A stretch of DNA of 64,000 nt, taken from assembly GCF_900188325.1 (NCBI RefSeq), contig NZ_FZPD01000005.1, forward strand, positions 248,001 to 312,000. Direction: 5' to 3'. Positions 36,008-44,329 of this stretch are shown in pieces; within the stretch, counting starts at the first letter, position 1, and each line of letters starts with the position of its first letter. The position numbers and the translations under genes were made by a program. The notes beneath the pieces are model-generated. The model ran no database searches. It had not been told where the DNA came from and saw nothing but the letters and a program-made list of their open reading frames with translations. Origin of the DNA: Ekhidna lutea (lineage in GTDB: Bacteria; Bacteroidota; Bacteroidia; Cytophagales; Cyclobacteriaceae).

Positions 36008-37351
36008 ATGCAAGACCTGAAGAAATACAACCAACCTGTTCCAAGATATACAAGCTATCCCACCGTTCCATTCTGGGAGCCGGAAAGCTTCTCTATTCAA
36101 TCCTATGAAAAGACATTGCAGTCGGCTTTCTGGGAGAGTAGCAAAGAGGTGAGCATCTATATTCACTTGCCCTTTTGTGAGAGCTTGTGTACGTATTGTG
36201 CCTGCAATACCAGGATCACTAAAAACCATCAGGTAGAAGAACCATACATTGATCATTTATTGATGGAGTGGGAGTTGTATTTGGAAAGACTTCCTGAAAA
36301 ACCATTGATTAGAGAAATTCATCTGGGTGGCGGGACACCAACTTTCTTCGCTCCGAAAAACCTCAATCGATTGCTTTCGGGGATCATTGAAAAGGCTACA
36401 CTCTCCAAAGAATTTCAGATGTCGTTCGAAGGGCACCCGGCCAACACCACAGCCAAACATCTGGAGACCTTACATCAGCTGGGCTTTGATCGCGTCAGCT
36501 TTGGTATTCAGGATTTTGATCTGAATGTTCAGAAACTAATCAACCGCATGCAGTCATTTGAGCAGGTAAAAGCGATTACTGAGAAGGCACGAGAGATAGG
36601 ATATTCTTCGGTAAACTATGATGTGGTTTATGGTTTGCCCGGACAAACCATTGAATCCGTCCGGAATACATTGAATCAAATTATTGAATTGAAGCCGGAA
36701 CGTATTGCATACTACAGCTATGCGCACGTTCCTGCCATGCGACCGGCACAGAAATCGTATGAGCAGTACTTACCTGATGAAGACAAAAAATGGAGATTTA
36801 TGCAGCTGGGAAAAGAGGCTTTTACTCAGGCAGGCTATGAAGAGGTGGGTATGGATCATTACGTGTTGCACGGCGATGAATTGCTGGAGGCTCGCAAAAA
36901 CGGTGAGCTCCATAGAAACTTTATGGGCTATACGCCATTTACCAGCAAGCTGCTTATAGGGTTGGGGGTGAGTTCCATCAGCGATAGCTGGTCAGGCTTT
37001 GCTCAAAATGAGAAGAGTATCCCAAAATACTATGAATACCTGGATCAAAATCAGCAACCAATTATTAAAGGACACATCCATACCAAGCAAGATCTGTTTT
37101 TCAGAAAGCACATCTTGAATTTGATGTGTGATTTTGAAACGACATGGCATGAGTCTGAATTCCTGGAACATTGCGTGGCGCTTAATTACAAATTGCTTGA
37201 TCAGCTGCAGGAGGAGGGACTCATTATGTATGATGAAACCGGAATGAAGGTCTTACCTCAAGGCCGTGAAGTGATTCGCGTGATTTGTACTGCCTTGGAT
37301 GCAAGAATGAGCAGGAGCAATCGAGCGCAACAGTTTAGTAAGGCAGTTTAA
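36008..37351 (+). CDS. hemN: Oxygen-independent coproporphyrinogen III dehydrogenase
   Basis: 447 residues. The radical-SAM cluster cysteines C57-x3-C61-x2-C64, followed by C66, sit in HLPFCESLCTYCACN, and GGGTPTFF follows, as in genuine HemN rather than HemW. It converts coproporphyrinogen III to protoporphyrinogen IX without oxygen, providing heme for the oxidase and cytochromes at low oxygen. It has its own promoter with an FNR-like box. Confidence 0.95.
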   Translation: MQDLKKYNQPVPRYTSYPTVPFWEPESFSIQSYEKTLQSAFWESSKEVSIYIHLPFCESLCTYCACNTRITKNHQVEEPYIDHLLMEWELYLERLPEKPLIREIHLGGGTPTFFAPKNLNRLLSGIIEKATLSKEFQMSFEGHPANTTAKHLETLHQLGFDRVSFGIQDFDLNVQKLINRMQSFEQVKAITEKAREIGYSSVNYDVVYGLPGQTIESVRNTLNQIIELKPERIAYYSYAHVPAMRPAQKSYEQYLPDEDKKWRFMQLGKEAFTQAGYEEVGMDHYVLHGDELLEARKNGELHRNFMGYTPFTSKLLIGLGVSSISDSWSGFAQNEKSIPKYYEYLDQNQQPIIKGHIHTKQDLFFRKHILNLMCDFETTWHESEFLEHCVALNYKLLDQLQEEGLIMYDETGMKVLPQGREVIRVICTALDARMSRSNRAQQFSKAV

Positions 37352-37358
37352 TAATCGG

Positions 37359-37988
37359 CTAGTGCTTAATCGGCTTCAAAAAGATTAAAAGCTGGATCAG
37401 CACTCCAATAGCTATCAAAGCTGCAATTTCTAATTTGGAAATAAAATTACTGGTTCCAATCGTCTGTGTGGAATTTCGAATAACTCTACTACCTTCTTCA
37501 AGTTGAATTCTGAATAAAGCGTCCAAATCCTGATATATAGCTTGAAAATGTTTTTCGCTGCTGGATGTAAAAGGTGCCTCAGGTGCAATTGATTCTTTGA
37601 TGATGTGCTTGTTTTCAAGCTTATTTAGATATTCAATATTCTTTTTTAGAGATTCGAAACGAAGCTTCTCATTTTCTGTAAGTTTAGTAGCCCCAAACTT
37701 ATCAATGAGTGTCGTGATGGAATCATTGATTTGTAGATTCAGCTTTTTCAGGCTATTGCTTTCTATGTCTAGGTGCTCATAGATTTCCTTTTTTTGCTGG
37801 ACTTGCCTGGATATCCCGTACAAATAGTTTTTGGTTAGTAATCGGTCTTCATAAACAGTGGTAAGGTTTTCTTTAACAATTCTAAAGTGATTCTTGTCTA
37901 TCAGGTTTGTGGCTAAAATCAAAAGAAAAACCACAGCCAGTGAAGCACCCAATCTTATTCTTTGTGCTAAAGTAAGTTTCCAACGCAT
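37359..37988 (-). CDS. Truncated chemoreceptor-like membrane protein (4HB only), copy 2
   Basis: 209 residues: TM1 (about 12-30), a helical domain of about 150 residues with MCP four-helix-bundle features (VYEDRLLTKNYLYGISRQV ... IQLEEGSRVI), then TM2 (about 184-204) and only a few residues after it. There is no HAMP, kinase or methyl-accepting domain. A tandem paralogue lies at 37995-38639. It is the last gene of a four-gene operon divergent from rrf2. A sensor that works through membrane or partner contacts is possible. Function unknown. Confidence 0.75.
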   Translation of the reverse strand: MRWKLTLAQRIRLGASLAVVFLLILATNLIDKNHFRIVKENLTTVYEDRLLTKNYLYGISRQVQQKKEIYEHLDIESNSLKKLNLQINDSITTLIDKFGATKLTENEKLRFESLKKNIEYLNKLENKHIIKESIAPEAPFTSSSEKHFQAIYQDLDALFRIQLEEGSRVIRNSTQTIGTSNFISKLEIAALIAIGVLIQLLIFLKPIKH

Positions 37989-37994
37989 GTAGTG

Positions 37995-38639
37995 CTAGTT
38001 ATATGAATTATGGAAGTTCTTAATTCTTTTCATTCTAAATGTTGGATTAATCATGAGAAAAATAAGAAGCACAATAATCATAAGAGCGATTTCTAAACGA
38101 CTACTAATATTATTTGAAGACAATATTTTTTTCGAGTTATCCACCAGGCTTTTTCCTTCCTTTAGTTGGATGTGTGAAAGCCCTACTAAATCACGATGAA
38201 TACGTTCGTATTGACTGTCAAGATGTTTTTCTAATTGAATCCTTTGCTTTGAAGCCAGGTTATGAAGTATTTGGTTTTCAAATTCATCAGCAAGAGCCAA
38301 TTCACTTTTGAGCTTCTCCCAAAGCTTACTTTCTTCGACTGTGAGATCTGTTTTTTCATATGCATCAATCAATATGTCTATTTCATGATTTAACAAAGCC
38401 AGTTCTTGAGCTGCATCCTGATTATTAGCCATCAGCCACTTTTTGCTCTCAGTTTTTCGTGATAGCTCAAAAATATATTCATTGGCCACCAGCCTGTCTT
38501 CATAAATAGAAGTAACCGTTTCTTCCATGTCTGACAGATTCTTTTTATGCATATAACCTATCATGACAATCATTAGTAGAACTGAGAACAATACTATTGC
38601 CTCATTCCTTTTCTTATCTAGAATATATTTCCACCTCAT
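37995..38639 (-). CDS. Truncated chemoreceptor-like membrane protein (4HB only), copy 1
   Basis: 214 residues from ATG 38639. This start is chosen because the paralogue begins with the same MRWK; an ATG at 38663 would overlap the upstream gene by 20 bp. TM1 is at about 14-32, the helical domain carries SIYEDRLVANEYIFELSRK and IQLKEGKSLVDNS, TM2 is at about 185-203, and a short basic tail follows. It aligns along its whole length with copy 2. It ends 6 bp before copy 2. Function unknown. Confidence 0.75.
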   Translation of the reverse strand: MRWKYILDKKRNEAIVLFSVLLMIVMIGYMHKKNLSDMEETVTSIYEDRLVANEYIFELSRKTESKKWLMANNQDAAQELALLNHEIDILIDAYEKTDLTVEESKLWEKLKSELALADEFENQILHNLASKQRIQLEKHLDSQYERIHRDLVGLSHIQLKEGKSLVDNSKKILSSNNISSRLEIALMIIVLLIFLMINPTFRMKRIKNFHNSYN

Positions 38640-38643
38640 CTTT

Positions 38644-38844
38644 TTAATCGTTTTTGTTATCAACCATTTTTCCTTTTAAGAGAAGCCATTGCTTTAGCTC
38701 TTCCTGATCTTTAGGGTTTAGGTATTTAAGTCCCTTTTGATACTCTTTTTTGAGCAATTCATCGTTAAAACTGATTTTGTTTAGTAGCAACTTGCAGTAC
38801 TCAAGCATGGTCATTGTGCTTTTGATTTTAGCCGTACTTTTCAT
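38644..38844 (-). CDS. Small helical protein of the 4HB operon
   Basis: 66 residues, no signal or TM, mostly alpha-helical and charged (LEYCKLLLNKISFNDELLKKEYQKGLKYLNPKDQEELKQWLLLKG). It lies 4 bp upstream of the first 4HB gene and 39 bp after the exported protein, so it is very likely part of the operon. Not recognised. A cytoplasmic adaptor is one idea. Confidence 0.65.
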   Translation of the reverse strand: MKSTAKIKSTMTMLEYCKLLLNKISFNDELLKKEYQKGLKYLNPKDQEELKQWLLLKGKMVDNKND

Positions 38845-38883
38845 TTTTTATTTATGTTTTTATGATCGAAACCTCTGATGGGA

Positions 38884-39456
38884 TTAATGCTCCCACACTT
38901 TTCTCCTTATATAGAAGTGCTCCACATGTCTTTTTATGCGCTTTACTTTTTTGGTTAATCGTTTGAGATATCGGTACATCACCACCTCTTGAGCGTATAC
39001 CTTGCTTCCGTAAGAGTGACTGGCAAATCCCGCTTTATAGTGATCAGAGTACTTCTCGATTTTAGATTGAATGGAACATTGCTCCCTGAAAAAGCCTGTG
39101 AAGTCATCCGGATTGAATTTCCGATCAAGATGATCCATATGTCTTAAGATTCTGCTGATAGTCCTTTTGGAATGATTGTAGCTGGTAATCTGTAGTTCCT
39201 TTTCCAGCATATCGTGATATGTATGAATTTGATCTAGAAGGCTGAATATCGTTTCCCTGTAACTATTATCATTACAAAAGACTTTAAGGTTTTTGTATTT
39301 AGAAAGGTCCATCATTTCAGCATCCAAATGGATGGATAGGATCAGTATCTTTTTCTCAACAGTATAAGGCTCATAACTTTTATTACCGTAAATGTTTATG
39401 GATCCAAAGAGAAGAATAGATATGATCGCCAATCTCATAGGATAAATTAACGTCAT
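38884..39456 (-). CDS. Exported His-rich helical protein of the 4HB operon
   Basis: 190 residues with a signal peptide (ATG 39456 or ATG 39438 both fit). The mature part is helical, with many histidines (IHLDAEMMD, DQIHTYHDMLEKE, ILRHMDHLDRKF, FREQCSIQ, KRHVEHFYI) and two cysteines. A ferritin- or hemerythrin-like four-helix arrangement with a metal site is conceivable, but no family motif is clear. First gene of the operon 39456-37359, 123 bp from the divergent rrf2 start, with an operator in between. Confidence 0.65.
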   Translation of the reverse strand: MTLIYPMRLAIISILLFGSINIYGNKSYEPYTVEKKILILSIHLDAEMMDLSKYKNLKVFCNDNSYRETIFSLLDQIHTYHDMLEKELQITSYNHSKRTISRILRHMDHLDRKFNPDDFTGFFREQCSIQSKIEKYSDHYKAGFASHSYGSKVYAQEVVMYRYLKRLTKKVKRIKRHVEHFYIRRKVWEH

Positions 39457-39518
39457 ATTTAATAATGAGTGAGAGGTAATAAATCGTGATTTTTTGTTGG
39501 GTGTAAATACTTAAATAT

Positions 39519-39544
39519 AATAAAGGATTAGTTTGTCCTTTATT
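39519..39544. promoter_or_regulatory. Palindromic operator overlapping the rrf2 promoter
   Basis: AATAAAGGA-N8-TCCTTTATT, perfect 9-bp half-sites. The spacer ends in TTTG (39532-39535), the probable -33 element, so binding would block rrf2 transcription. It is also upstream of the divergent 4HB operon. A second copy is at 40009-40034. Confidence 0.75.
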
Positions 39545-39563
39545 AGGTGGATTACTATTTTTG
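39532..39563 (+). promoter_or_regulatory. rrf2 promoter
   Basis: -33 TTTG (39532-39535), 20-bp spacer, -7 TATTTTTG (39556-39563), 16 bp before the ATG. Fits the Bacteroidota consensus. Confidence 0.65.
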
Positions 39564-39579
39564 CTTGAAAAGGGAATAG

Positions 39580-39999
39580 ATGTTTTCGAGAGCCTGTGAA
39601 TATGCCATTAAAATCATGATCTACATTGCTGGTAATGAGCAGGAGGGAAGAAGAACAGGAGTAAAGGAAATATCTGAAGCCATAAACTCACCAGAGGCTT
39701 TTTCAGCGAAAATATTGCAGCAGCTTGTTAAGAGTGAATTATTAGTCTCTTACAAAGGGCCAACAGGAGGTTTTGAATTAGCTCCTAACAAGCAGATCAA
39801 ACTGGTAGATATTGTGAAAGCCATAGATGGAAACAAACTATTGGAAAGTTGTGTACTTGGACTTGAAACTTGTTCAGGAAAAAACCCATGTCCGGTTCAT
39901 TTCAAGTTTATAGAAATACGCGATCAGCTAAAGGAAACCCTACTTTCTACTGAAATAAGAGATCCTGAATTAATAACAAAAGGCATAGGAATGACCTAA
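39580..39999 (+). CDS. Rrf2 family transcription regulator with three cysteines (NsrR/IscR-like)
   Basis: 139 residues: winged-helix DNA-binding domain (1-75, SPEAFSAKILQQLVKSELLVSYKGPTGGF) and a cluster-binding loop with C91, C98 and C104, close to the C91/C96/C102 arrangement of NsrR. Such proteins hold a 2Fe-2S or 4Fe-4S cluster that reacts with NO or reports cluster status. Its position just before the nos operon and the shared palindrome suggest a repressor relieved by NO or N-oxide stress. The cluster type and the signal are inferred. Confidence 0.85.
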   Translation: MFSRACEYAIKIMIYIAGNEQEGRRTGVKEISEAINSPEAFSAKILQQLVKSELLVSYKGPTGGFELAPNKQIKLVDIVKAIDGNKLLESCVLGLETCSGKNPCPVHFKFIEIRDQLKETLLSTEIRDPELITKGIGMT

Positions 40000-40008
40000 T
40001 TTTTATTT

Positions 40009-40034
40009 AATAAAGGATAAAATGATCTTTTAAT
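40009..40034. promoter_or_regulatory. Second Rrf2-type operator, upstream of the nos operon
   Basis: AATAAAGGA-N8-TCTTTTAAT: the left half is identical to the rrf2 operator, the right half has two changes, and the spacing is the same. Located about 100 bp before the first nos-operon gene. Confidence 0.65.
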
Positions 40035-40130
40035 CTTAAAATAACAACATAAATCATAAAGAGGACTGAAGAAGATCATGTTTCAGACATCCGATTCTTT
40101 AAAACTTTGAACCATTAAATAGTAAATGTC

Positions 40131-40622
40131 ATGAATAGAGTATTATCAATCACTTTAATAGCCGCGCTTTTTATCATCACAGCATGTGGAGGCGGAGGCG
40201 GAAAAAGCAAGATCGATCAGATCAAAGAGCAGTCCAAAATGGAAGCTACAGAAGCAGAAAGCAATGTTCCTGCTAGTGAGCGTATCACACTGGATAACAA
40301 AGGGGTAGGGCCAATTAAGGATTTACCACTTTCGGAGACCATTGATCAGGAAATGGTAGAGAGAGGAAAAACACTTTTCAGTACCAACTGCAGCGCTTGC
40401 CATAAGATAGATAAACGCTTCATTGGTCCTTCACCAAAAGGAATCATGAAACGGAGAAGTCCGGAATGGATTATGAATATGATCCTGGATCCTCAATTAA
40501 TGGTGGAGCAGGATAGATGTGCCAAGGATCTTTTAGTTGAGTTTAACGGAGCTGCTATGGCTAACCAAAACATGACTGAAGAACAGGCTCGTGATATTTT
40601 GGAATACTTCAGAACCTTATAA
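40131..40622 (+). CDS. Cytochrome c lipoprotein of the nos operon
   Basis: 163 residues. SPII signal (IITACGGGGG), a linker, then one class I c-type heme site (STNCSACHKIDKRFIGPS) and a likely Met ligand (AAMANQNM). Monoheme c cytochromes are common in clade II nos clusters, where they may deliver electrons to NosZ. First gene of the operon running to nosY. Confidence 0.85.
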   Translation: MNRVLSITLIAALFIITACGGGGGKSKIDQIKEQSKMEATEAESNVPASERITLDNKGVGPIKDLPLSETIDQEMVERGKTLFSTNCSACHKIDKRFIGPSPKGIMKRRSPEWIMNMILDPQLMVEQDRCAKDLLVEFNGAAMANQNMTEEQARDILEYFRTL

Positions 40623-40639
40623 ACCAAACCTATAATACT

Positions 40640-41212
40640 ATGAAAGATAAAATTTTAAACTCTTTGACCTTATTGGTGCTTTCTGCACTGATATGGTCGT
40701 GTACACCTCAGAAAGAGGGTGATTCTTCTTCAGAAGCCTCCACGGGGACAGATAGCCATCCGATGGGGCAAGCCTCTGTTGTAGACGATGTGTCTGATCC
40801 CAATATTCTGCAGGTTGCTATTTCGTCAGAGCCTCACAGCACGTTAGTCGCAGCAGTTCAGGCTGCTCAAATTGAGCATGTGCTTGTCAATGCCGGGCCA
40901 CTTACCGTGTTTGCTCCTGTCAATGAAGCTTTCGACGCACTTCCTGAGGGCACATTAGACAACCTTTTGAAGCCCGAGAACAAGGGAGATCTTGCTACGA
41001 TAATCACTCGTCATGCTGCTCCTGGTTCATTCGATTTAAACGCTCTTAAACGTGAGGCTGAGAAGGGAAGAAAAATTTACATGGCTACCGGGGATTACCT
41101 CGAAGTAACAGTAGATGGAGACAATGTGAGCATTGGAGGAGCCAAAATTGTCGGAACAGTGGCTGCTTCAAATGGAATCATCCATGTAATAGAAAAAGTG
41201 ATTTTACCTTAA
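40640..41212 (+). CDS. Fasciclin-domain lipoprotein
   Basis: 190 residues. Lipobox LIWSC, low-complexity linker, then one FAS1 domain (about 60-190: HSTLVAAVQAAQIEHVL, GPLTVFAPVNEAFDALP, ASNGIIHVIEKVILP). FAS1 is an interaction or adhesion fold. In Bacteroidota it is repeatedly found next to nosZ, but its job there is not known to me. Spacing of 17 and 12 bp to its neighbours shows operon membership. Confidence 0.85.
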   Translation: MKDKILNSLTLLVLSALIWSCTPQKEGDSSSEASTGTDSHPMGQASVVDDVSDPNILQVAISSEPHSTLVAAVQAAQIEHVLVNAGPLTVFAPVNEAFDALPEGTLDNLLKPENKGDLATIITRHAAPGSFDLNALKREAEKGRKIYMATGDYLEVTVDGDNVSIGGAKIVGTVAASNGIIHVIEKVILP

Positions 41213-41224
41213 AAAACCAATAAA

Positions 41225-43192
41225 ATGAAAACTAACATTATTAAAAATATTTTATTCATAAGCGCGCTTGCCTTCTTGTTTTCTTGTGGTCAGGCAGGGG
41301 ATAGAGGAGGTAATGGTGCGCTTAGCAGTAATATTGCTGAAAAAGTGTACGTAGCACCCGGCGAAAGGGATGAACAATACGCTTTCCTGTCTGGAGGCTA
41401 TAGTGGCAACCTGACCGTTTACGGACTGCCTTCAGGACGACTCTTTAAAGAGATCCCTGTATTCTCTCAATTTCCAACGTCAGGTTATGGCTATTCGGAA
41501 GAAACTAAACCTATGTTAAATACTTCGTTTGGTTTCATTCCATGGGATGATCTTCACCACCCGGATATTTCCCAAACAAATGGTGAACTGGATGGAAGAT
41601 GGATTTTTGCTAACGGAAATAATACTCCGCGTATTGCAAGAATCAGTTTGACCACCTTTGAGACAGAGGAGATCATCGAAGTACCTAATAGTGCCGGTAA
41701 TCACAGTTCTTCTTTCATTACTGAAAACACTGAATATGTAGTAGCTGGAACACGGTTTTCCGTGCCTGTACCTCAAAAGGATATGCCAATCAGTGAATAC
41801 AAGGCAAATTTCAAAGGAGCCCTGACATTTATCGCAGTTGATCAAGAGCATGGACATATGGATATCAAGTTTCAGTTGTTGATGCCTGGTTTCAACTATG
41901 ATCTGTCGCACCCCGGCAGAGGCAAGTCACATGGTTGGTTCTTCTTCTCTACTTATAATACCGAAGAAGCCAATTCACTGCTTGAAGTAAATGCATCACA
42001 GAATGACAAGGACTTCATTGCTGCGATTAACTGGAAGAAAATAGAAGAATATGTGAACAACGGAGGTGGAACTAAAATGCCTGCCAAATTTGCCCACAAT
42101 GTATACGATGAATCCACACATACAGCTACTTCTACCATGAAGAACGAGGTGCTTACTGTTAATCCTGTGGATGTACCAGGTGCTATCTACTTTCTACCAA
42201 CTCCTAAATCACCTCACGGGTGTGATGTAGACCCTAATGGAGAGTATATTATTGGTTCAGGTAAGCTATCAGCAAACATAACTGTCCATTCATTCGACAA
42301 AATGTTGGCTGCTATTGATGCGGAAAAATTTGATGGCGATGCATATGGTATTCCGATTTTGAACTATGACGATGTATTGGCAGGTAGCGTACAGAGTGGT
42401 GGCTTAGGCCCACTGCACACCGAGTTTGATGGAAAAGGGAATGCGTACACTACTTTCTTTATCTCCTCAGAGGTAGTAAAGTGGAAACTTGGAACCTGGG
42501 AAGTAGTGGATAGAAAGCCAACTTATTACTCTGTAGGTCACTTAATGATCCCAGGCGGTAACTCAAGAAAACCGCATGGTAAGTACCTAGTAGCTATGAA
42601 CAAGATCACGAAAGATCGCTACCTACCTACAGGTCCTGAAATGGAGCACTCTGCACAGATTTATGATATCTCAGGAGAGAAAATGGAGCTGCTTTACGAT
42701 TTTCCTACGCATGGAGAACCGCACTATGCTGCTGGATGTGATGCAGAACTTTTGGTGAATAACTCTAAGAAAATTTACCGAATCGATGAGAACAATCACC
42801 CATATGCTATTAAGAGTCCGGCAGAAGCCAGGGTAGAAAGAGATGGCAAAGAAGTACATATCTATATGTCCACCATCAGAAGTCACTTTACGCCTGATAA
42901 TATCGAAGGTATCAAAGTGGGTGACAAAGTGTACTTCCATATCACTAACCATGAGCAGGATTTTGATGTACCCCATGGATTCTCCATGATCGGACAGAGA
43001 ACATCTGAAATACTTGTAATGCCTGGTCAGACCAAAACTTCACTTTGGGAACCAGAAAGAGTTGGAGTGTGGCCATTCTACTGCACAGACTTCTGCTCAG
43101 CACTTCATCAGGAAATGCAAGGATACATTAGAGTATCACCTGCAAACTCAAACATCGAGTTGAGTTATACCCTGGACGGTGACGACATCTAA
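41225..43192 (+). CDS. nosZ: Nitrous-oxide reductase, clade II (Sec-type)
   Basis: 655 residues. The signal has no twin-arginine and ends with Cys21 (FLFSCG), so export is by Sec and probably lipid-anchored, typical of clade II. A seven-bladed propeller has CuZ histidine motifs (DLHHPDISQTNGELDGRW, HGWFF, SPHGCDVDPNGEY, GPLHTEFDG, KPHGKYL). The C-terminal cupredoxin domain carries the CuA site C620-TDF-C624-SAL-H628-QE-M631. It reduces N2O to N2 in the periplasm. No nir or nor gene is in the window, so the cell may be a partial denitrifier that only consumes N2O. Confidence 0.97.
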   Translation: MKTNIIKNILFISALAFLFSCGQAGDRGGNGALSSNIAEKVYVAPGERDEQYAFLSGGYSGNLTVYGLPSGRLFKEIPVFSQFPTSGYGYSEETKPMLNTSFGFIPWDDLHHPDISQTNGELDGRWIFANGNNTPRIARISLTTFETEEIIEVPNSAGNHSSSFITENTEYVVAGTRFSVPVPQKDMPISEYKANFKGALTFIAVDQEHGHMDIKFQLLMPGFNYDLSHPGRGKSHGWFFFSTYNTEEANSLLEVNASQNDKDFIAAINWKKIEEYVNNGGGTKMPAKFAHNVYDESTHTATSTMKNEVLTVNPVDVPGAIYFLPTPKSPHGCDVDPNGEYIIGSGKLSANITVHSFDKMLAAIDAEKFDGDAYGIPILNYDDVLAGSVQSGGLGPLHTEFDGKGNAYTTFFISSEVVKWKLGTWEVVDRKPTYYSVGHLMIPGGNSRKPHGKYLVAMNKITKDRYLPTGPEMEHSAQIYDISGEKMELLYDFPTHGEPHYAAGCDAELLVNNSKKIYRIDENNHPYAIKSPAEARVERDGKEVHIYMSTIRSHFTPDNIEGIKVGDKVYFHITNHEQDFDVPHGFSMIGQRTSEILVMPGQTKTSLWEPERVGVWPFYCTDFCSALHQEMQGYIRVSPANSNIELSYTLDGDDI

Positions 43193-43269
43193 AATGAAAG
43201 CTGTAAGACTGATGATTGATTCAGTCTTACAGTTTTATACAAATTTCTCATTTAAAACATGTTAAACAA

Positions 43270-43887
43270 ATGAAACGTGCTGGAATTATTATGATCATAG
43301 GTAGCAGTATGCTGCTTGGATTATTTGTTTTCCCGATGTGGAACATCCGGCTTGGAGCTCCTCAATACCCTGAGCCACTTGGAATTGACATTCATGTAAA
43401 TGGATTGAAGGGAGAGAGTGAGTTCGATATTCAAAACATTGATGGACTCAATCACTACATTGGTATGAAAACACTGCCAAAACCTGATGATATGTGGGAG
43501 TTCTCCGTGTTTCCGAAAGTAGTATGGTTAATGGCCGGTCTTGGGATCCTTATTGGCATCCTGGGTTTAATGGGAAAAATATCTCCGATCTTGTTTCTTG
43601 TATGGTTTGTAATGATGAGCATACTTGGGGCACTTGGTATCTATGATTTTAATTTATGGCTGGTGGATTATGGTACCGATCTGGATCCCAATGCAATACT
43701 GAAACTTGTCAATCCTGATGGTACACCGATGCAGTATAACCCTCCACTACTGGGGCATAAAAAGCTACTAAATTTTGATGCCTTTTCGTATCCACGGACA
43801 GGAGGCATATTACTAGGGCTTGGTATGTTACTGAGTTTGGTATCTTTTTTCCTGGGTCGAAAAGCCAGATTAGTTTCTAAATCATGA
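43270..43887 (+). CDS. Membrane protein of clade II nos clusters (NosB-position)
   Basis: 205 residues from ATG 43270 (an upstream ATG 43216 adds a stretch without similarity to a signal). Four TM helices (about 4-22, 87-105, 111-130 and 175-195), with a periplasmic loop after the first (WNIRLGAPQYPEPLGIDIHVNGLKG). It lies directly after nosZ and before nosL, where clade II clusters such as that of Wolinella encode membrane protein NosB. Homology to NosB is inferred from place and topology. Confidence 0.7.
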   Translation: MKRAGIIMIIGSSMLLGLFVFPMWNIRLGAPQYPEPLGIDIHVNGLKGESEFDIQNIDGLNHYIGMKTLPKPDDMWEFSVFPKVVWLMAGLGILIGILGLMGKISPILFLVWFVMMSILGALGIYDFNLWLVDYGTDLDPNAILKLVNPDGTPMQYNPPLLGHKKLLNFDAFSYPRTGGILLGLGMLLSLVSFFLGRKARLVSKS

Positions 43888-44324
43888 GCACTATGAGATT
43901 AATAAATGCAATGCTGTTGTCACTCTTTGTTTTATCCTGTAGCACGGGTCCAAAACCCATATATTATGGACAGGACGCATGTGTTTTCTGCAAAATGACC
44001 ATTGTGGATAAGCAACATGCTGCACAACTGGTCACAAAAACTGGTAAGGCCTTTAAGTATGATGCCATTGAGTGTATGCTCAATGATCTGAAGGAATGGG
44101 AACATCCGGAGGTTCAACACTACCTCGTTGCTGATTATGCCAATCCCGGCGTATTGACAGATGCCTCTGGTGCTGCTTATTTGATATCTCAGGAAATCCC
44201 CAGCCCCATGGGTGAATTCCTTACGGCATTTGAAAGTGAGGATAAACGAAACGAGACAGTGCAGGATGTATCCGGGACCGCCCTGGATTGGAAGGCTTTA
44301 AAAGTAGAATTTGAAGTTAATTGA
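43884..44324 (+). CDS. nosL: NosL copper chaperone lipoprotein
   Basis: 146 residues. Lipobox LFVLSC. The NosL motif DACVFCKMTIVD with the Cys-x-x-Cys and Met that bind Cu(I), and AIECMLNDL, are clear. NosL delivers copper for CuZ assembly. The start overlaps the upstream stop by 4 bp. Confidence 0.92.
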   Translation: MSTMRLINAMLLSLFVLSCSTGPKPIYYGQDACVFCKMTIVDKQHAAQLVTKTGKAFKYDAIECMLNDLKEWEHPEVQHYLVADYANPGVLTDASGAAYLISQEIPSPMGEFLTAFESEDKRNETVQDVSGTALDWKALKVEFEVN

Positions 44325-44329
44325 GTTAG

